Positions 11,350-22,008 of a DNA stretch of 64,000 nt are shown here, one piece after another. The notes beneath the pieces are model-generated. The model saw nothing but the letters and a program-made list of their open reading frames with translations, was not told the DNA's origin and did not search any database. Within the stretch, counting starts at the first letter, position 1; each line of letters starts with the position of its first letter. Made by a program: the position numbers and the translations under genes. This DNA is from Rhipicephalus microplus (taxonomy: Eukaryota; Arthropoda; Arachnida; Ixodida; Ixodidae), in the NCBI RefSeq assembly GCF_043290135.1, contig NC_134705.1, positions 41,072,771 through 41,136,770 of the forward strand, given 5' to 3'.

Positions 11350-11612
11350 CCCGCCAAATGAAAACATATCGTAGAATGCAGATTAGAACACCAATCTAGA
11401 AATGGTTTCTTTACTCCTTAATACCAGAGAGGTATATCACTGACGCAGTCGCAGAAAACATATCGTAGAATGCAGACACCCCGCCAAATGAAAACATATT
11501 GTCCCCCCACCCCGCCAAATGAAAACATATCGTAGAATGCAGATTAGAACACCAATCTAGAAATTGTTTCTTTACTCCTTAATACCAGAGAGGTATATCA
11601 CTGACGCAGTCG
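11350..11612 (+). repeat. tandem duplication of about 160 bp
   Basis: CCGCCAAATGAAAACATATC...GACGCAGTCGC occurs at about 11350-11453 and again at about 11509-11612. The two copies are nearly identical (AAATGG versus AAATTG), with a third partial piece between them at about 11454-11508. No gene is involved. Confidence 0.85.
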
Positions 11613-13010
11613 CCTCCTTTCCTCCTGGTGTGGTACGCTTCCCTGACCAGCGAATTTCCTGTCTTGCACAGAATCGAGATTATATTAAGCATTGTCTTAC
11701 AGACAGAGGACCTGTATACAGTGAATTGGTAATAGAGATGACGCATCATAAAACAAAACATTCATGTTCCCGTGATCTATAACTAGCTAGTTTTACAGTA
11801 ACGTATAGAAATTAAACGATACCTCTTACGTAATCTGTTTCCCTCACTTGACGTGCCCACCCAAATTGGTGTCGTAAGAGGCATGCGAAGTGGCGACTGA
11901 TGCTCAAAATCTCGTGTACCTTATTCTAAACATTGTTATTCGCACATCGACGGGCTTTTTCACACCCGGTAACTAATGTTCACTCCGCAGTTTACTAGTG
12001 TAAACCAACAAGCCCACCAAGTAGTTATGTATCTTAGGATAAAATTATACCTGGTCCAGGTAATGTGCCAGCGGAGGACGCTTATTCCCACCGAGGTCCA
12101 GCTACGACTGGCGACCGACACCAATGCGTCGTGTCTGCTGATGCTGTGGCTCGGCCTGTAGCAGCGAGCAGGCGGACACTGGCTGAAACGTCAACCAGCA
12201 TCGATCAGAGATCGAGAAAGGCTGGATGCGCACAAGTAAGCGAAAGAAGGACGCAGACACCGCGACATTTAAAATATAATAATGATGTACTGGTGCCTTT
12301 TTTCAAGTCCCTCTTAAAACGAAGGCTATAGCTATACCTCAGCGACTCCCGCTCAAACTACAAGAGCCAGTACGCCAATAAAACTTCATTTGGGCCTAAG
12401 TGGTACATATTACTGAAGTAAACGTAGCGCCGCAAACACGTGAGGCTCCCCGCACAAGCACCGATGCGTGTCATGTCTTCTCAATGTGGGGCGCCTTGTG
12501 TGTCAGCACTGTTACTTTTGCAGCAGTACATGAATGCGACTCTGCAGGTGTCGATTCGTACTTTTGCAGTGGTGTCTCGGTAAATGTTCTTAAACATTGC
12601 TCATCTCACAGTTTAGATTCTTTAAAATGCAGCGTATCTTTAATTACGGATAACATATAAACCATGCTCGAAGGATACAACGAAAACGTGTGAAATTACT
12701 GTCCTAGATTTTGAGGCCGTAGTTATACACACGTTGGCAGTGTGCCTAATTTATTGCTCGCCTAATAATAACGCGGCAAATAACGCTTGTATTTTACTCT
12801 TATACTCTTAAAAATTACTATACTCTTAAAAATTCAGGAAGTGTTAATAATTGCTGGTTACTTTCTTAGAACGTTACTAACATTTCGCTACCTGTTTACC
12901 TAAGTTTGTAAACCATTAGTAACTGGGAGCGAGTAACTAGTAACTACGGCTGTTGCTAACTCGAACCGTTACCACAATTTTCAGTGAAAGCTGTTATGAG
13001 ATCACAAGAC
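11613..13010. other. no recognised feature
   Basis: AT-rich sequence with short duplicated words (for example ACTCTTA near 12797-12830). No domain, RNA or element recognised. Confidence 0.4.
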
Positions 13011-13094
13011 GGGCCACGCGCGGCGCCGTATAGCCACCGGTATCCGCAACCACTATCACACGAAATAAGAAAAAAAAATCGAATAATGGACACC

Positions 13095-13175
13095 AAGATC
13101 ATAGTCTAATTCGAACCAGCGTCCACTGCATGCCAGCCCAGTATCCTACCGCTGAGCCACTCTGGCGCTGGGGAC
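13095..13175 (-). repeat. tRNA-like SINE head
   Basis: On the minus strand AGAGTGGCTCAGCGGTAGG resembles a pol III box A region and, about 40 bases on, ACGCTGGTTCGAA resembles box B. The body to the left (13010-13095) has no clear tail. It lacks a paired acceptor stem and a usable 3' end, so it is a tRNA-derived repeat, not a tRNA gene. Confidence 0.5.
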
Positions 13176-13356
13176 TCGTTCGCAAACTTGCCTTAGGCAG
13201 GCTTGATGTTGGTAAAGAAATCGCGTTAATACGAATAATAAAGTGTTCTAGAACAGCAAAAGAACAACCAGCCATCACATAATGCGAATCGCATAACAAG
13301 TGGGTCGTCCATGCTTAAACCCATGACAAAAGCTTGTTCTTCATCACCTACTTACT

Positions 13357-13605
13357 GCCCCGCCGCGGGGGTCTAGTGGCCAAAGTACTCGGCTGTTGAC
13401 TCGCAGGTCGCAGAATTGAACTCCGGCTGCGGCGGCTGCACTTTCGATGGAGGCGAAAAGCCTGTAGGCTCGTGTGCTCAGATTTCGGTGCATGTAGAAG
13501 GACACCATGCAGGTGGTCAAAATTTCCTTAGCCCTCCAGTAAACAGCGTCTCTCATAATCATATCGTGGTATTAGGACGTTAAACACAACAAATAAATAA
13601 ACTGG
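13357..13605 (+). mobile_element. tRNA-derived SINE, full length
   Basis: The head GGGGTCTAGTGGCCAAAGTA with box A, then GGTCGCAGAATTGAACTCCGG as box B, is followed by the shared body (CGGCGGCTGCA, GATGGAGGCGAAA, CTCGTGTGCTCAGATTT, CAGGTGGTC, GCGTCTCTCATAATCATATC, GGACGTTAAACA) and an AAATAAATAAA-type tail. It resembles the ixodid SINE I know as Ruka. It is non-coding and depends on LINE enzymes. Confidence 0.85.
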
Positions 13606-14155
13606 GGCACATATATCCACTTCAGCCGTAATTCGTCATCGTCAGTCACTACACGAAACACAAAACTTGCACAAAATTGGTTGCAAGTGTTAAGAGGATA
13701 CCACGCTTCTCCAAAGAATGACATAGGGTAGGATAGTGAATGCTGGCCTAATACACAGAAATTATAAATATTTATGGTGTAGTGGGTACCCAGCAAGTCT
13801 GCTTCAAGCATTTACCCAAAGAGTGTTTAGAAAACGCTCTGAAGGCCACTCTTCGAGCTTTCGCTGTGACCGTGCTGCGCGTTCCGCGCAGGCTGGGTGA
13901 TTTCTTACTACGCAGTTGTTATCAACATAAAGTAAAATTGTAGTCAATGCATGTCATACTATTCTATAGCTGGAATTATCTGCAATTATAAGTTGTGATT
14001 GTACACTGGCGAAAAACTTTTCATGAATTGAGATGAAGTAACACATTTTTTTTTAATTAAGCAACCACGATTTCTAAGCGTTGTTTCGCCGATGTGAAAA
14101 TGAAGGAGAAAAACGCTAATAGAGCAAGTGCTATATATCCTTTAGCACACAATAT
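13606..14155. other. no recognised feature
   Basis: AT-rich; a stretch TAAGTTGTGATTGTACA (about 13989-14005) recurs loosely near 29985-30001 (TGAGTTGTGATTGTGCA), hinting at a dispersed repeat. No coding signal. Confidence 0.35.
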
Positions 14156-14159
14156 AAAT

Positions 14160-14640
14160 TCCAACAACCTAAGATGAAGTCATTATCATCAGCCTGACTA
14201 CGCCAACTGCAGGGCAAATGCCTCTTTCATGATCCACCAATCAGCCCGGTCTTGTGCTTTCTGTTGCCACGTTGTACCTGCGAACTTTTTAATCTCATTG
14301 GCCCACCTAACTTTCTGTCTCCCATTCGTCGATGCTTTTCTAGAAATCGAGTCAGTTACTCTTAATGACCAGCGGTTATCCTCCCTACGTGCTACGTGCA
14401 CAGCCCATGTCCATTTCTTCTTCTTGATTTCAACTATGATATCCTTAACCCCGCGGTTTGTTCCCTAACCCACTCTGCTCTCTTCTTGTCTTTTATGGTT
14501 ACTCCTATCATTTTTCCTTTTGATCGCTCGCTGCGTCTTCCTCAATTTAAGCTGAATCCTCTTCGTAAGCCTTCAGGTTTCAGCTTCATACTGGCAAAAT
14601 GCAGCTGTTATATTTATTTTGCAATACTGCCAGTCTCATG
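14160..14640 (-). pseudogene. RTE-type LINE, ORF2 C-terminal end
   Basis: Minus-strand reading gives HVAR-x3-DNRW, then GRQKVRWANEIKKFAGTTWQ (about 14312-14253) and AQDRADWW, ending at a TAG near 14198. This is the characteristic C-terminus of RTE/BovB-type ORF2. The 3' end near 14160 reads CAGGCTGATGATGATAATG, an RTE-like tail. Upstream parts carry stops. The RT domain of what is probably the same copy lies at 16200-16795, separated by later insertions. Confidence 0.75.
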
Positions 14641-15195
14641 TTAAGGCCCTAACAGGTGGGTGTATCGTTACACAAATACAAGTTTCATTAGAAAGGGTAT
14701 GAAAAAATACAGCACTTTTTCTTTGTGAAGGTACAATAAACAAAAGCAATAAACTGATATACAATGAAACTGAAATCTGGCACACTAATATACGAATAAA
14801 ATATGCAACAGAACTCTGCAACAAAGCGAAATATACGACTAAAAACACATAGAAAATCAGCATTAAGTTTGGTTAAAAGGAGTGGAAGTTGAACAAATAT
14901 CAGTACAAAGTTGCTTCGAATAATGTATATTGAAAAGCGTTGTTACACAGACTGTTTACTAATTGCTTATAACTTCTAATAACTTACCACAAATCGACTG
15001 TGATATGGTGTTAGTTATGGATCAATCTAGGCTATTCTACTTATGGGCAACCTGTGTAAAAATGAAAACAGAAAAGTAGCATTATAGCAAAAAAAAACTC
15101 CTTTAGTTCGAGTGATTATGGTGGGCAATGCGTGACTGATGAAAGATAATGTATTTTGAAGCATCCAGGTTTAGGTGTTTGCGTATTATCTTATG

Positions 15196-15440
15196 CTGCC
15201 CCGCTATTGGGGTCTAGTGGCTAAGGTACTCGGCTGCTGACCCACAGGTAGCGGGATAGGATCCCGGTTCCTGTGGCTTCATTTCCTATGGAGGCGGAAG
15301 TGTTGCAGGCCCGTGTGCTCAAATTTAAGTGCACATTAAAGAACCCCAGGTGATCGAAATTTCCGGAGCCCTTCACGACGGCGTCTCTCATAATCATATG
15401 GTGGTTTTGGGACGTTAAACCCGACATGTCAATCAAATTA
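15196..15440 (+). mobile_element. tRNA-derived SINE, full length
   Basis: GGGGTCTAGTGGCTAAGGTA (box A), ACAGGTAGCGGGATAGGATCC (degenerate box B) and the complete family body to CGTTAAACCCGACATGTCAA. Flanks ATTATCTTATG (about 15186) and ATTATCTAATG (about 15440) may be an 11-base target duplication with one mismatch. Confidence 0.85.
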
Positions 15441-15479
15441 TTATCTAATGGAGAAATTTCAGGTGAGGTACCTTTGCTC

Positions 15480-16095
15480 AAATAGCTAAGGTGGAAATCC
15501 CTGACTGTGTTAGTAAAGAAGTAGGCGATTCACTGGTCTGGTATTTCTTATGAATTAAGCTAATTGCCTTTCTCTGACTGCCTTCGAATTTTCATGTATG
15601 AATTTTAGTGCGCGGAAACCATACGACGATAGCATAATCACGAACAGGTGTTATATATTTCGTATAAGCCAAAAATTGCACGTTAGTTGGTGCCAGTCGC
15701 AAACACCTTTTAAGAAAAAAGAGTTTTTTTTTAATTCTTTAGAACTGACATTGTTAATGTGTAATGTCCATTTAAGGTCTGATGTTATTGCAATACCGCG
15801 GTACTTGTGCTGTTCTACCCTTGTTACGAGGTGACTGTTAAGTTTGTATGGAAAGAGTCACGGGCACTTTTTCTGCGTTACTGTCATGCAGACTGTTTTG
15901 TTTGTATTGAGGGTCATTTGCCACGCATCACACCATTAAGTTATTTTCGTTAGTGTGTTATTGTGCAGAACGTGATCTTCCCTATTGTGTGTTTCTCTAT
16001 ATAATTTACAGTCGTCTGCAAAGAGTTTAATTTTGCAATCAATGTTACTTGCTATGTCATTGATAAAGATAAAAAAAATTTGCCTCTTGAGGTTT
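15480..16095 (-). pseudogene. L2/CR1-like LINE reverse transcriptase fragment
   Basis: On the minus strand FINDIASNI then LFADDCKLYRE (about 16070-15998) is the RT catalytic block. AWQMTLNTNKT follows near 15915, and KYRGIAITSDLKWT near 15790. The rest, to about 15480, has stops and a lost frame. Its A-rich 3' end is not clear. It sits between two parts of the RTE element, so it probably inserted there. Confidence 0.7.
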
Positions 16096-16199
16096 AGTGG
16101 CAGATTACCATTCATAATTTGAGAATGCTTGCCTGTAGTGATCCACCACACTCTTATTTTCCTAGTTATTTCTCTCCCATGGTTCGGCTCCACGCTTAC

Positions 16200-16795
16200 T
16201 ACCTGTCCTAATTAGACTTACTTCTTTACAATTTCCGGCATCTCTCCACCTACTGCAAAGTGCTGTTTTCTGTAGAGAATGTTGAACGTCACTTTATTTT
16301 TTTTTAATTATTAGTATTGAGATTTTATTAAACTTCCCGACTTCATTTATTTTGAAGCCTACTCTTCTCCTTTCCGTGTTTAGTTCAGTAATCACGAGCT
16401 GTAATTTGTCCCTTAGGTAATGCCATCAGCGAACCGCAGGCTACTAAAACGCTCTCCATTAAGTCTTACCATAACTATCCCCATTCTAGGGCCCTGAAAA
16501 CCTCCTGTAAACAAGCGGTGAATAACATGGGAGAGATCGTGTCTGCCTACCTTACACTCTTCTTTATTGGGTTTCTGTTGCTTTGTTTGTGAATAACTAT
16601 ATAGTGGCTGTTGATCCGTTGTAGGTTTCTTCCAGTATGTTTATGTAGGGCTCGTCGATGCCCTGATTCTGTAGTGCCTGCATTACTCCTGTGTCGGCTG
16701 AGTCAAACGCCTTCTCGTAATTTATGAAAGCTACGCATAGGGGTTGGTTTTATTCCGCGCATTTCTCTATCACCAACCTCTCATATGAAAGTAGT
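16200..16795 (-). pseudogene. RTE-type LINE reverse transcriptase remnant
   Basis: Minus-strand reading gives FINYEKAFDSADTGVMQAL at about 16727-16671, where the family has DYEKAFDSV, then an LFTNK and SHVIHRL region. Near 16430 it gives RFADGI, where relatives have RFADDI, so the second catalytic Asp pair is altered to Asp-Gly. Several stops are present, so this is a dead copy. Confidence 0.7.
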
Positions 16796-16848
16796 AATTA
16801 ACATTTTAACAGTAATGAAAAGAAAATTTCAAGGGCCTCACTCAGCAG

Positions 16849-17012
16849 GTACGGACGGATGGACAGACAGGCGGATGGATAGATGGACGCACCGACGAAC
16901 GCACGGACGGACGGAAGCAACGACGTACGCACGGATGCATTGACGGACGGAAGCAAGAACAAACAGACGGATGGAAGCATGGAAGCAAGGACAGATGGAG
17001 AGATGGACGGGC
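16849..17012. repeat. degenerate (GGAC/GGAT)n repeat
   Basis: Imperfect GGAC, GGAT and GAAGCAA units. Similar arrays are at 36195-36330 and a short one at 18415-18440; each is followed by a CTCATCATC(A/G)TTCA motif or lies near one, so they may belong to one dispersed family. Confidence 0.8.
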
Positions 17013-17017
17013 GGATG

Positions 17018-17296
17018 TGTGGCGACACACTGCGCACAAACCGGCGCAGCCAGCGCGACTCGGCCGCATGCTGCAACGCGCGTCCTATAACGGACAGTGC
17101 CACTGCTCTTTCACCGGACGCTGACGTCACCACAGGTGGCTATATAACCCAAGCTACCAAGCTTCGTTTCTTGTTTGTTTTTTTTTAACCATCTGAAGCG
17201 CAGCATTGGCATGCTTGCCCTGTTGTTGCTTTTGCGTTAATAAACATCGTTACGTTTTATGTTGAGATCCGCGCTTCACCGACTCCGCATCCCACA
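17018..17296 (+). mobile_element. 5' LTR of a Ty3/gypsy element (H)
   Basis: Begins about TGTGGCGACACACTG and ends CGCATCCCACA. It contains GGCTATATAACC (TATA box, about 17137) and AATAAA (about 17240), spaced as in an LTR promoter and poly(A) site. Directly after it, TGGTGACCC (17299) fits a primer site for tRNA-Trp, as in the CsRn1-like gypsy lineage. No second copy of this LTR occurs in the window, so the left edge is approximate. Confidence 0.6.
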
Positions 17297-17331
17297 TCTG
17301 GTGACCCGCAAATTGAACTAACCGCACCACC

Positions 17332-17781
17332 ATGGCCGAGCAAGAAGCCCTCGCCGCTCTTCGCCCACAAGTACAACTATTCCAAGAGCTACTTCAGGCC
17401 CAACAACACTCGCGCTTGGTCCACGCCCGCCAAAGGTCTGTACTAGTGAGCGCCATCACTCCTGCGGCCACGGCGCCCTGCATCCTCATACCACTGGAGT
17501 TTCCCAAATTCTGGCCACGAAGTACATCTGCCTGGCTCCTCAAGGTAGAGTCTGCCTTCAGCCTGCGCAACATCACCTCGCCGCAGGAAAGGTATGCCAT
17601 GACGGTAGACATGCTTCCTCCTGCTCTGCGATGCATTCTGCCTCCTCCGGGACCACTGGCATACGTTGGGCTTCGAGGTTACGTGCTAGCTCTTCCTCAA
17701 TCAGCAGTGCCACGGCACTCACTACCGAAACAATACCATCGAGCCTCGGGCTGTCACTACCCTTGTGCCAATCCCGATAGC
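17332..17781 (+). pseudogene. gag start of gypsy element H, truncated
   Basis: ATG at 17332, 36 bases after the LTR. The protein has FPKFWPRSTSAWLLKVESAF (about residues 48-67) then ITSPQERYAMTVDMLPP, the usual N-terminal motif block of gypsy-family capsid proteins. The frame is lost soon after residue 105, where the text changes to unrelated residues, and stops at 17782. No zinc knuckle, protease, RT or 3' LTR follows. The next 700 bases have no domain I know, so the element is 3'-truncated or a non-autonomous derivative. Confidence 0.6.
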
Positions 17782-17790
17782 TGATTCTAC

Positions 17791-18500
17791 CACGTCGGCC
17801 TTGCCGACCATCACGCCGTCTACACTTCCCACATCGGCAGCCGCTACTCCTACGACCGTTGCTGCTTCCATCACGCAGTCCCAACAAGACAAGTCAAGCC
17901 CGATCCCTCCGGGTTTGGGTGACACAGCATAAACCGATTTACAGATAGCCATGCAGTCGTCGCAAGACACCGTTTTCGAGGCGGCTCAGAGGATGACGCC
18001 ATGCACATCACTTGACACGAATGAGCCTCATCTTGTGCCAACAGCTTTGTCTACTACACCTGCTAACGCCGTTGCAAGCATCCTGTGCAACTCGGCGAAG
18101 TAGCACCAACATCATTATGTGAAGGGCCAATACCAGCGGCCGTTCGAGAATTCGCTGAAGCTATTGATCACTCTCAGTCATGTGATGATACAGCTCTGTC
18201 CTCGGATGACGCCACGCCACTGGAGCGTTCTCAATGCTCACAGCGTGCACGTTCCTGCCAGCGGGGGATGCCTCCTGTAGCGCGTCTTTCACATTCCCAT
18301 TCGGTTTTCCGGTCCCAGCGCCGACGCTGCCGTACTTCGCAGTTCGTACGCCTCAGTGGGAAACGCCAGCTGAACCGCTGCTTGCGTCGCCACATTTCTG
18401 TCCGCCTCCCACAGACGGAAGCAAGAACAGATGGACGGAAGCTTCGGCTCACTCATCATCATTCACTCTAAGGCTATGCTGTGATTTGTATTCCTTATTA
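17791..18500. other. unassigned sequence after gypsy H gag
   Basis: GC-rich and open in short blocks (for example 18085-18471, 128 codons), with no pol motif. It may be non-coding or decayed internal sequence of element H. It ends in a short GGAC-like tract and CTCATCATCATTCACTC. Confidence 0.4.
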
Positions 18501-19110
18501 GATAAATTAATAATGAGAACCAACAAGCAGACAACCATGAAAAAGGAAGTACACTGTAAGCAAAAACTATCTGAGTTTGGGGTTTTTCCGGCTCATGACC
18601 TCTGAAAACTCTCTCGCGTTTAAAATTACTACCTCGCGTTGGAGTAAAAGATGGTACATGACATAGTTTTACCACCACCTCTCAGGCAAGTAGTAAAAGG
18701 ATGTCAAAATCCAGTTTTACCACTTAGGGAGTTTTCTATCACGTGATTTTTAACCTGCGTTTCAGAGTTTATTACCACGTGACTGCAAGGTGCAGCTGCT
18801 TCGGCGGCTCTTGCCCCATACCCCCCTTGTGACGCTCTCAGTGAATACTGAACGTACGCGAAGCCCACAGATGTTTTCTTTTTGTTTTTGTTTTTTTGCA
18901 TCGCCGTGCCTCTGGACTGACCTCGAGTCAGCGCACTTTTACTGGAACTGGGGGCAGCATAAGCACAACAAGCGAGAACAGCATTCTTTGAAAGAAAAAA
19001 GAAAAAGACGGAGGGAGGGGGGGCTCTCAAAAGAGAAAAAAAAAAAGAAAGAAAACCTGCTGTGAAAAGTTGTCCTGCATATTTTCGCAAATTGTTGCTT
19101 TTGCTCGGCG

Positions 19111-19767
19111 GTGGCTCTGGAGACAGACAGTGCAAGAAGCTCGGTATCTGTGTGTCTGGTTGGGCTGATGGATCTCACGTGTTTCCTAGATCATCGAGCG
19201 ACCGCGCTCTTCCGAGCGCCTCCGAACCTGCACGTCGCAGATATCTCCAGTTCGCGGATATCTCCAGATCTGCCAGTGGTAACAAAATCAATCTGGTGCC
19301 ATCGTCTGTGCTTGCCTGCTGGAGAAGCAATAAGCAAAATGCTTCACTCTGTCGTCGGCACCGAGCCGCGGCCACCAGTGACCAGTGGGAGTGTGTCGCC
19401 GGGGCAGGTGAAAGAAGCATCGCATATATTTTGTTCCACAGTAGGCGATGTCTGCACGAGTAAAGTGCTGCCCGAATTGCCCACCTCATGCACCAACTGT
19501 TCTCAAACATGTAACACGAATCCGATTAGAGGCAGACGGAACCAACAAGTGGCGGCCGGTGAGCACGAAGAAAACCCGGACCTGCCCGGATGGTGGTCTT
19601 TCGTTGGAAGTATGCATACACTGCCCCGTCCGCGCAAGATAGCGGTCACGTGTTCATTTGTGTCTGAAATGACGACGAAATTCACACAGGATATGTGTTC
19701 TGTGATCGCCAGCTGTGTTTCATCGGATAGACGTGCTCCTCGAATAGGCCTAGAACGCCGTCGGTAA
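19111..19767 (+). other. unidentified 218-codon open frame inside candidate I
   Basis: Open from a GTG to TAA without internal stops. It has cysteine pairs (SCTNCSQTC near residue 129) but no family I recognise, no repeat content and no clear promoter. A smaller frame in another phase starts with ATG at 19448 (64 codons, CCPNCPP). Both could be chance in GC-moderate DNA, or part of a spliced gene whose other exons I cannot see. No function is assigned. Confidence 0.2.
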
Positions 19768-20249
19768 GCAGCTTGTATGCAGGCGTGGACCGCTCTTCTA
19801 CGCCCGTTGTGATGAATACGTGCTGCTACTGTGTTTGTGCACCGTCGCTCAATGAAAATCATTGAGCTACCATGCTTTGTGCGTACTTAGGTATATTTTA
19901 TGAACTTGTGCATCAGCAGTGCTAACACAAGTGGGGCAAAGAGCCCGGTGTGCCAAGCAATTATTGGATAATCAAAAAGGTGAGATCGTGTAGATTTATA
20001 ATAAAAGGTCGGTGTGACATTTAGTGCCCTCCAGCCCACCTGAAGCTTACGCTTGCACCTTCAAGCGTTGTTGTTAATCGATGCAAAAAAAGAGCTCTCC
20101 TACCGGTACTACATGGCCGGTCAAAAAGTCGTGCCTATATATATACCGGATTGTCGAAGTGTAGTAGAGCAACGCGTGCGGTCTGTTCTAGTGGTGTATT
20201 ATTCTGCATTTGTTGTGTATGCGTGTTTGTTTCTATGTGAATCTATGTG

Positions 20250-20310
20250 ACACCAATTCTGCCGTTCAATAAATTCAATCAATTCTGCTATTCAATAAAT
20301 TGGTCGTCTG
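20250..20310 (+). repeat. short tandem duplication with AATAAA
   Basis: CAATTCTGC(C/T)(G/A)TTCAATAAATT occurs twice in a row, each with an AATAAA. It could act as a poly(A) signal region for a transcript on the plus strand, but no gene is established upstream. Confidence 0.45.
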
Positions 20311-20954
20311 TGGTTGAATGCACCCGTCAATTTTTATTTTTTTTACCACCAGAAATAACTCCCAGTAATCACCTCAAAAACCTTGTGAAGGTAGTAAAAA
20401 TTTACTCTCTCTATACTCGCTGAAAACCTCACTGGGGTAAATATTTACTACTCTCCCTACGTTCAAAAACTCAGTTAGCACGAGAGTAAATTTTTACCTC
20501 GGTAGTAGGTGGTAAAAAAAACCCAGGAAAGGTAGTGCGCTAGAGGACAAATGGTTTACCCAGTTTTTGAGGTTATTTCAGGTCATTTTTGTTTAGTGTG
20601 TATAGAGGATGCCTTTCGATGAAATAATAATGAGAACCAACAAGCAGACGACAAGGAAAAAGAAAGTATAGAGGATGCCATCAGTACTAAATGTAAGCGT
20701 GTAGGAAGAAAAGTGGAACGAAAAAAATAGCTTGCCAGAATCAGGGAGCAAACCTGTCACCTTCGAATAACGCCTTTGACGCGTTTTTCAAAGTGCAATT
20801 TGAATAACAAAGTTCACTATAGTGAACTTGTTACGTCAGTGTATTCTTCTCACTCATGAAAGGCCACGCAAGATTACCCGAAGTTGTGTGGTAATATGAA
20901 ATTATAAGCTTCACCACTAATAATAAGGGCAAGTACAAAACGAACTCTTTGTAT

Positions 20955-21190
20955 GGGTTGCTACGTTTTTAACGCGAAATCGTTTTATGCCAGGGACCAC
21001 CACGGCTCCACTGATGTACTTCCATCATGGATAGGACGGTGTAAAATATACACTAACAGAGTGCAAAGAAAAAAAAAACGAGGAGATAGTCCGTCTCGCG
21101 ACGTTGAACCAGCAACCTCTCGATTCGCACTCCACGGCGGTAACCCTTACGCCTCGGCGCGTACGTTGTCGAGGGTGGTAATGGCAAGCC
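20955..21190 (-). mobile_element. second tRNA-derived SINE-like repeat
   Basis: Minus-strand head: GCCGAGGCGTAAGGGTTACC as box A region and GAGGTTGCTGGTTCAACGTC as box B (about 21160-21095). The body runs left through TGTATATTTTACACCGTCC to CATAAAACGATTTCGCG. It is distinct from the SINE at 13357. Confidence 0.55.
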
Positions 21191-21243
21191 ATCTATACAC
21201 GCCATATATCGTTTGACGGTCCTGAGAGCTCCGAAATTTTTGC

Positions 21244-21330
21244 GAGTTTTTATTGCGATAGCGATTATATGGACGCTCTCCGCTAGGTTCGCCGCCGGTG
21301 TAAGCGTGGGCATCGATGACTTGCCCCGTA
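21244..21330 (+). repeat. dispersed repeat J
   Basis: TTTATTGCGATAGCGATTAT ATGGACGCTC then CCGCCGGTG matches the copies at 3283, 30275 and (inverted) 38720-38812. Confidence 0.45.
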
Positions 21331-21404
21331 TATGTATACGTATCTATATGTTTATGAAAACGCCACAAAGGAAAAAAAACAGAAAGAAATACCTCAGCGC
21401 GCTG

Positions 21405-21477
21405 AATCAAACGTGGGACCTCCGCGTCGTGAATGCAGGCGTTAACCACTGAGCCACCGAGACGTAGCGCCTTCAAC
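21405..21477 (-). repeat. tRNA-like sequence, TTC-type anticodon loop
   Basis: On the minus strand CGGTGGCTCAGTGGTTAACG (box A), ATTCACGAC (loop) and TCCCACGTTTGATTCA (box B). The acceptor stem is not well paired. A better copy of the same type is at 37917-37990. Confidence 0.5.
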
Positions 21478-21683
21478 GTCCAAACGGCAAACTATTTATA
21501 TCTGCCACTTCCCGCTGTTGGCAGGCATCTCGGGGGGGGGGGAGACTATCGTGTTTTCAGCATTATCGGCAAGATAGCGTAGTGAGCGTGCGGCGACTCT
21601 CATCGCTCACGCGTATTTTGGCCCGAGTAGAGAATAAGGGAGTGTACGATCGATTGCACGCCCTTATCTTGCAGTGGTGACAA
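21478..21683. other. no recognised feature
   Basis: Short spacer with a G-run at about 21532-21542, ending at the target duplication of the I-type LINE. Confidence 0.4.
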
Positions 21684-22008
21684 TCGTACGTCTTGGCGGG
21701 AGACACTGCCGGGCAACGCAACGCTGCGGACGCGCTTCACGTCAGCTCTGCCTTTTATGAATGTGTTCCGCAGTTTTATCAAGTCAAATACCTGGCAATC
21801 AACCACCACCGGATAGAGCGGGTCTATCCAAACGCTTTGACACCAATAACCTATGTGAGAGACTCTTTTTGAAGCTTTTTTCATGTGAAAAACCACCCGA
21901 GTTACAAGTCTGCCCAGCTAAGCCTACACCGACAAGGCCGACGCCGGCCTCGAGAAGGGTGACAAACGGTGCCGAGTTGTAAGCCAAGGGACCAGACGCA
22001 CCTCCAAA

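Larger units (their letters stand above)
18552..20612. mobile_element. candidate DNA transposon with inverted ends (I)
   Basis: The left end ACACTGTAAGCAAAAAC (18551) and the right end read on the other strand, ACACTAAACAAAAATG (20612), are similar. Both sub-terminal regions are rich in TTTTACCACC and GTAGTAAA words in opposite orientations (18680-18740 and 20390-20530). Outside, a tandem host word AATAATGAGAACCAACAAGC is present on the left (18508) and on the right (20627), consistent with insertion into a tandemly repeated target. No transposase motif is seen. Confidence 0.45.

Noticed and set aside
13095..13175. tRNA gene on the minus strand
   Set aside because: Only the promoter boxes match; no proper cloverleaf.
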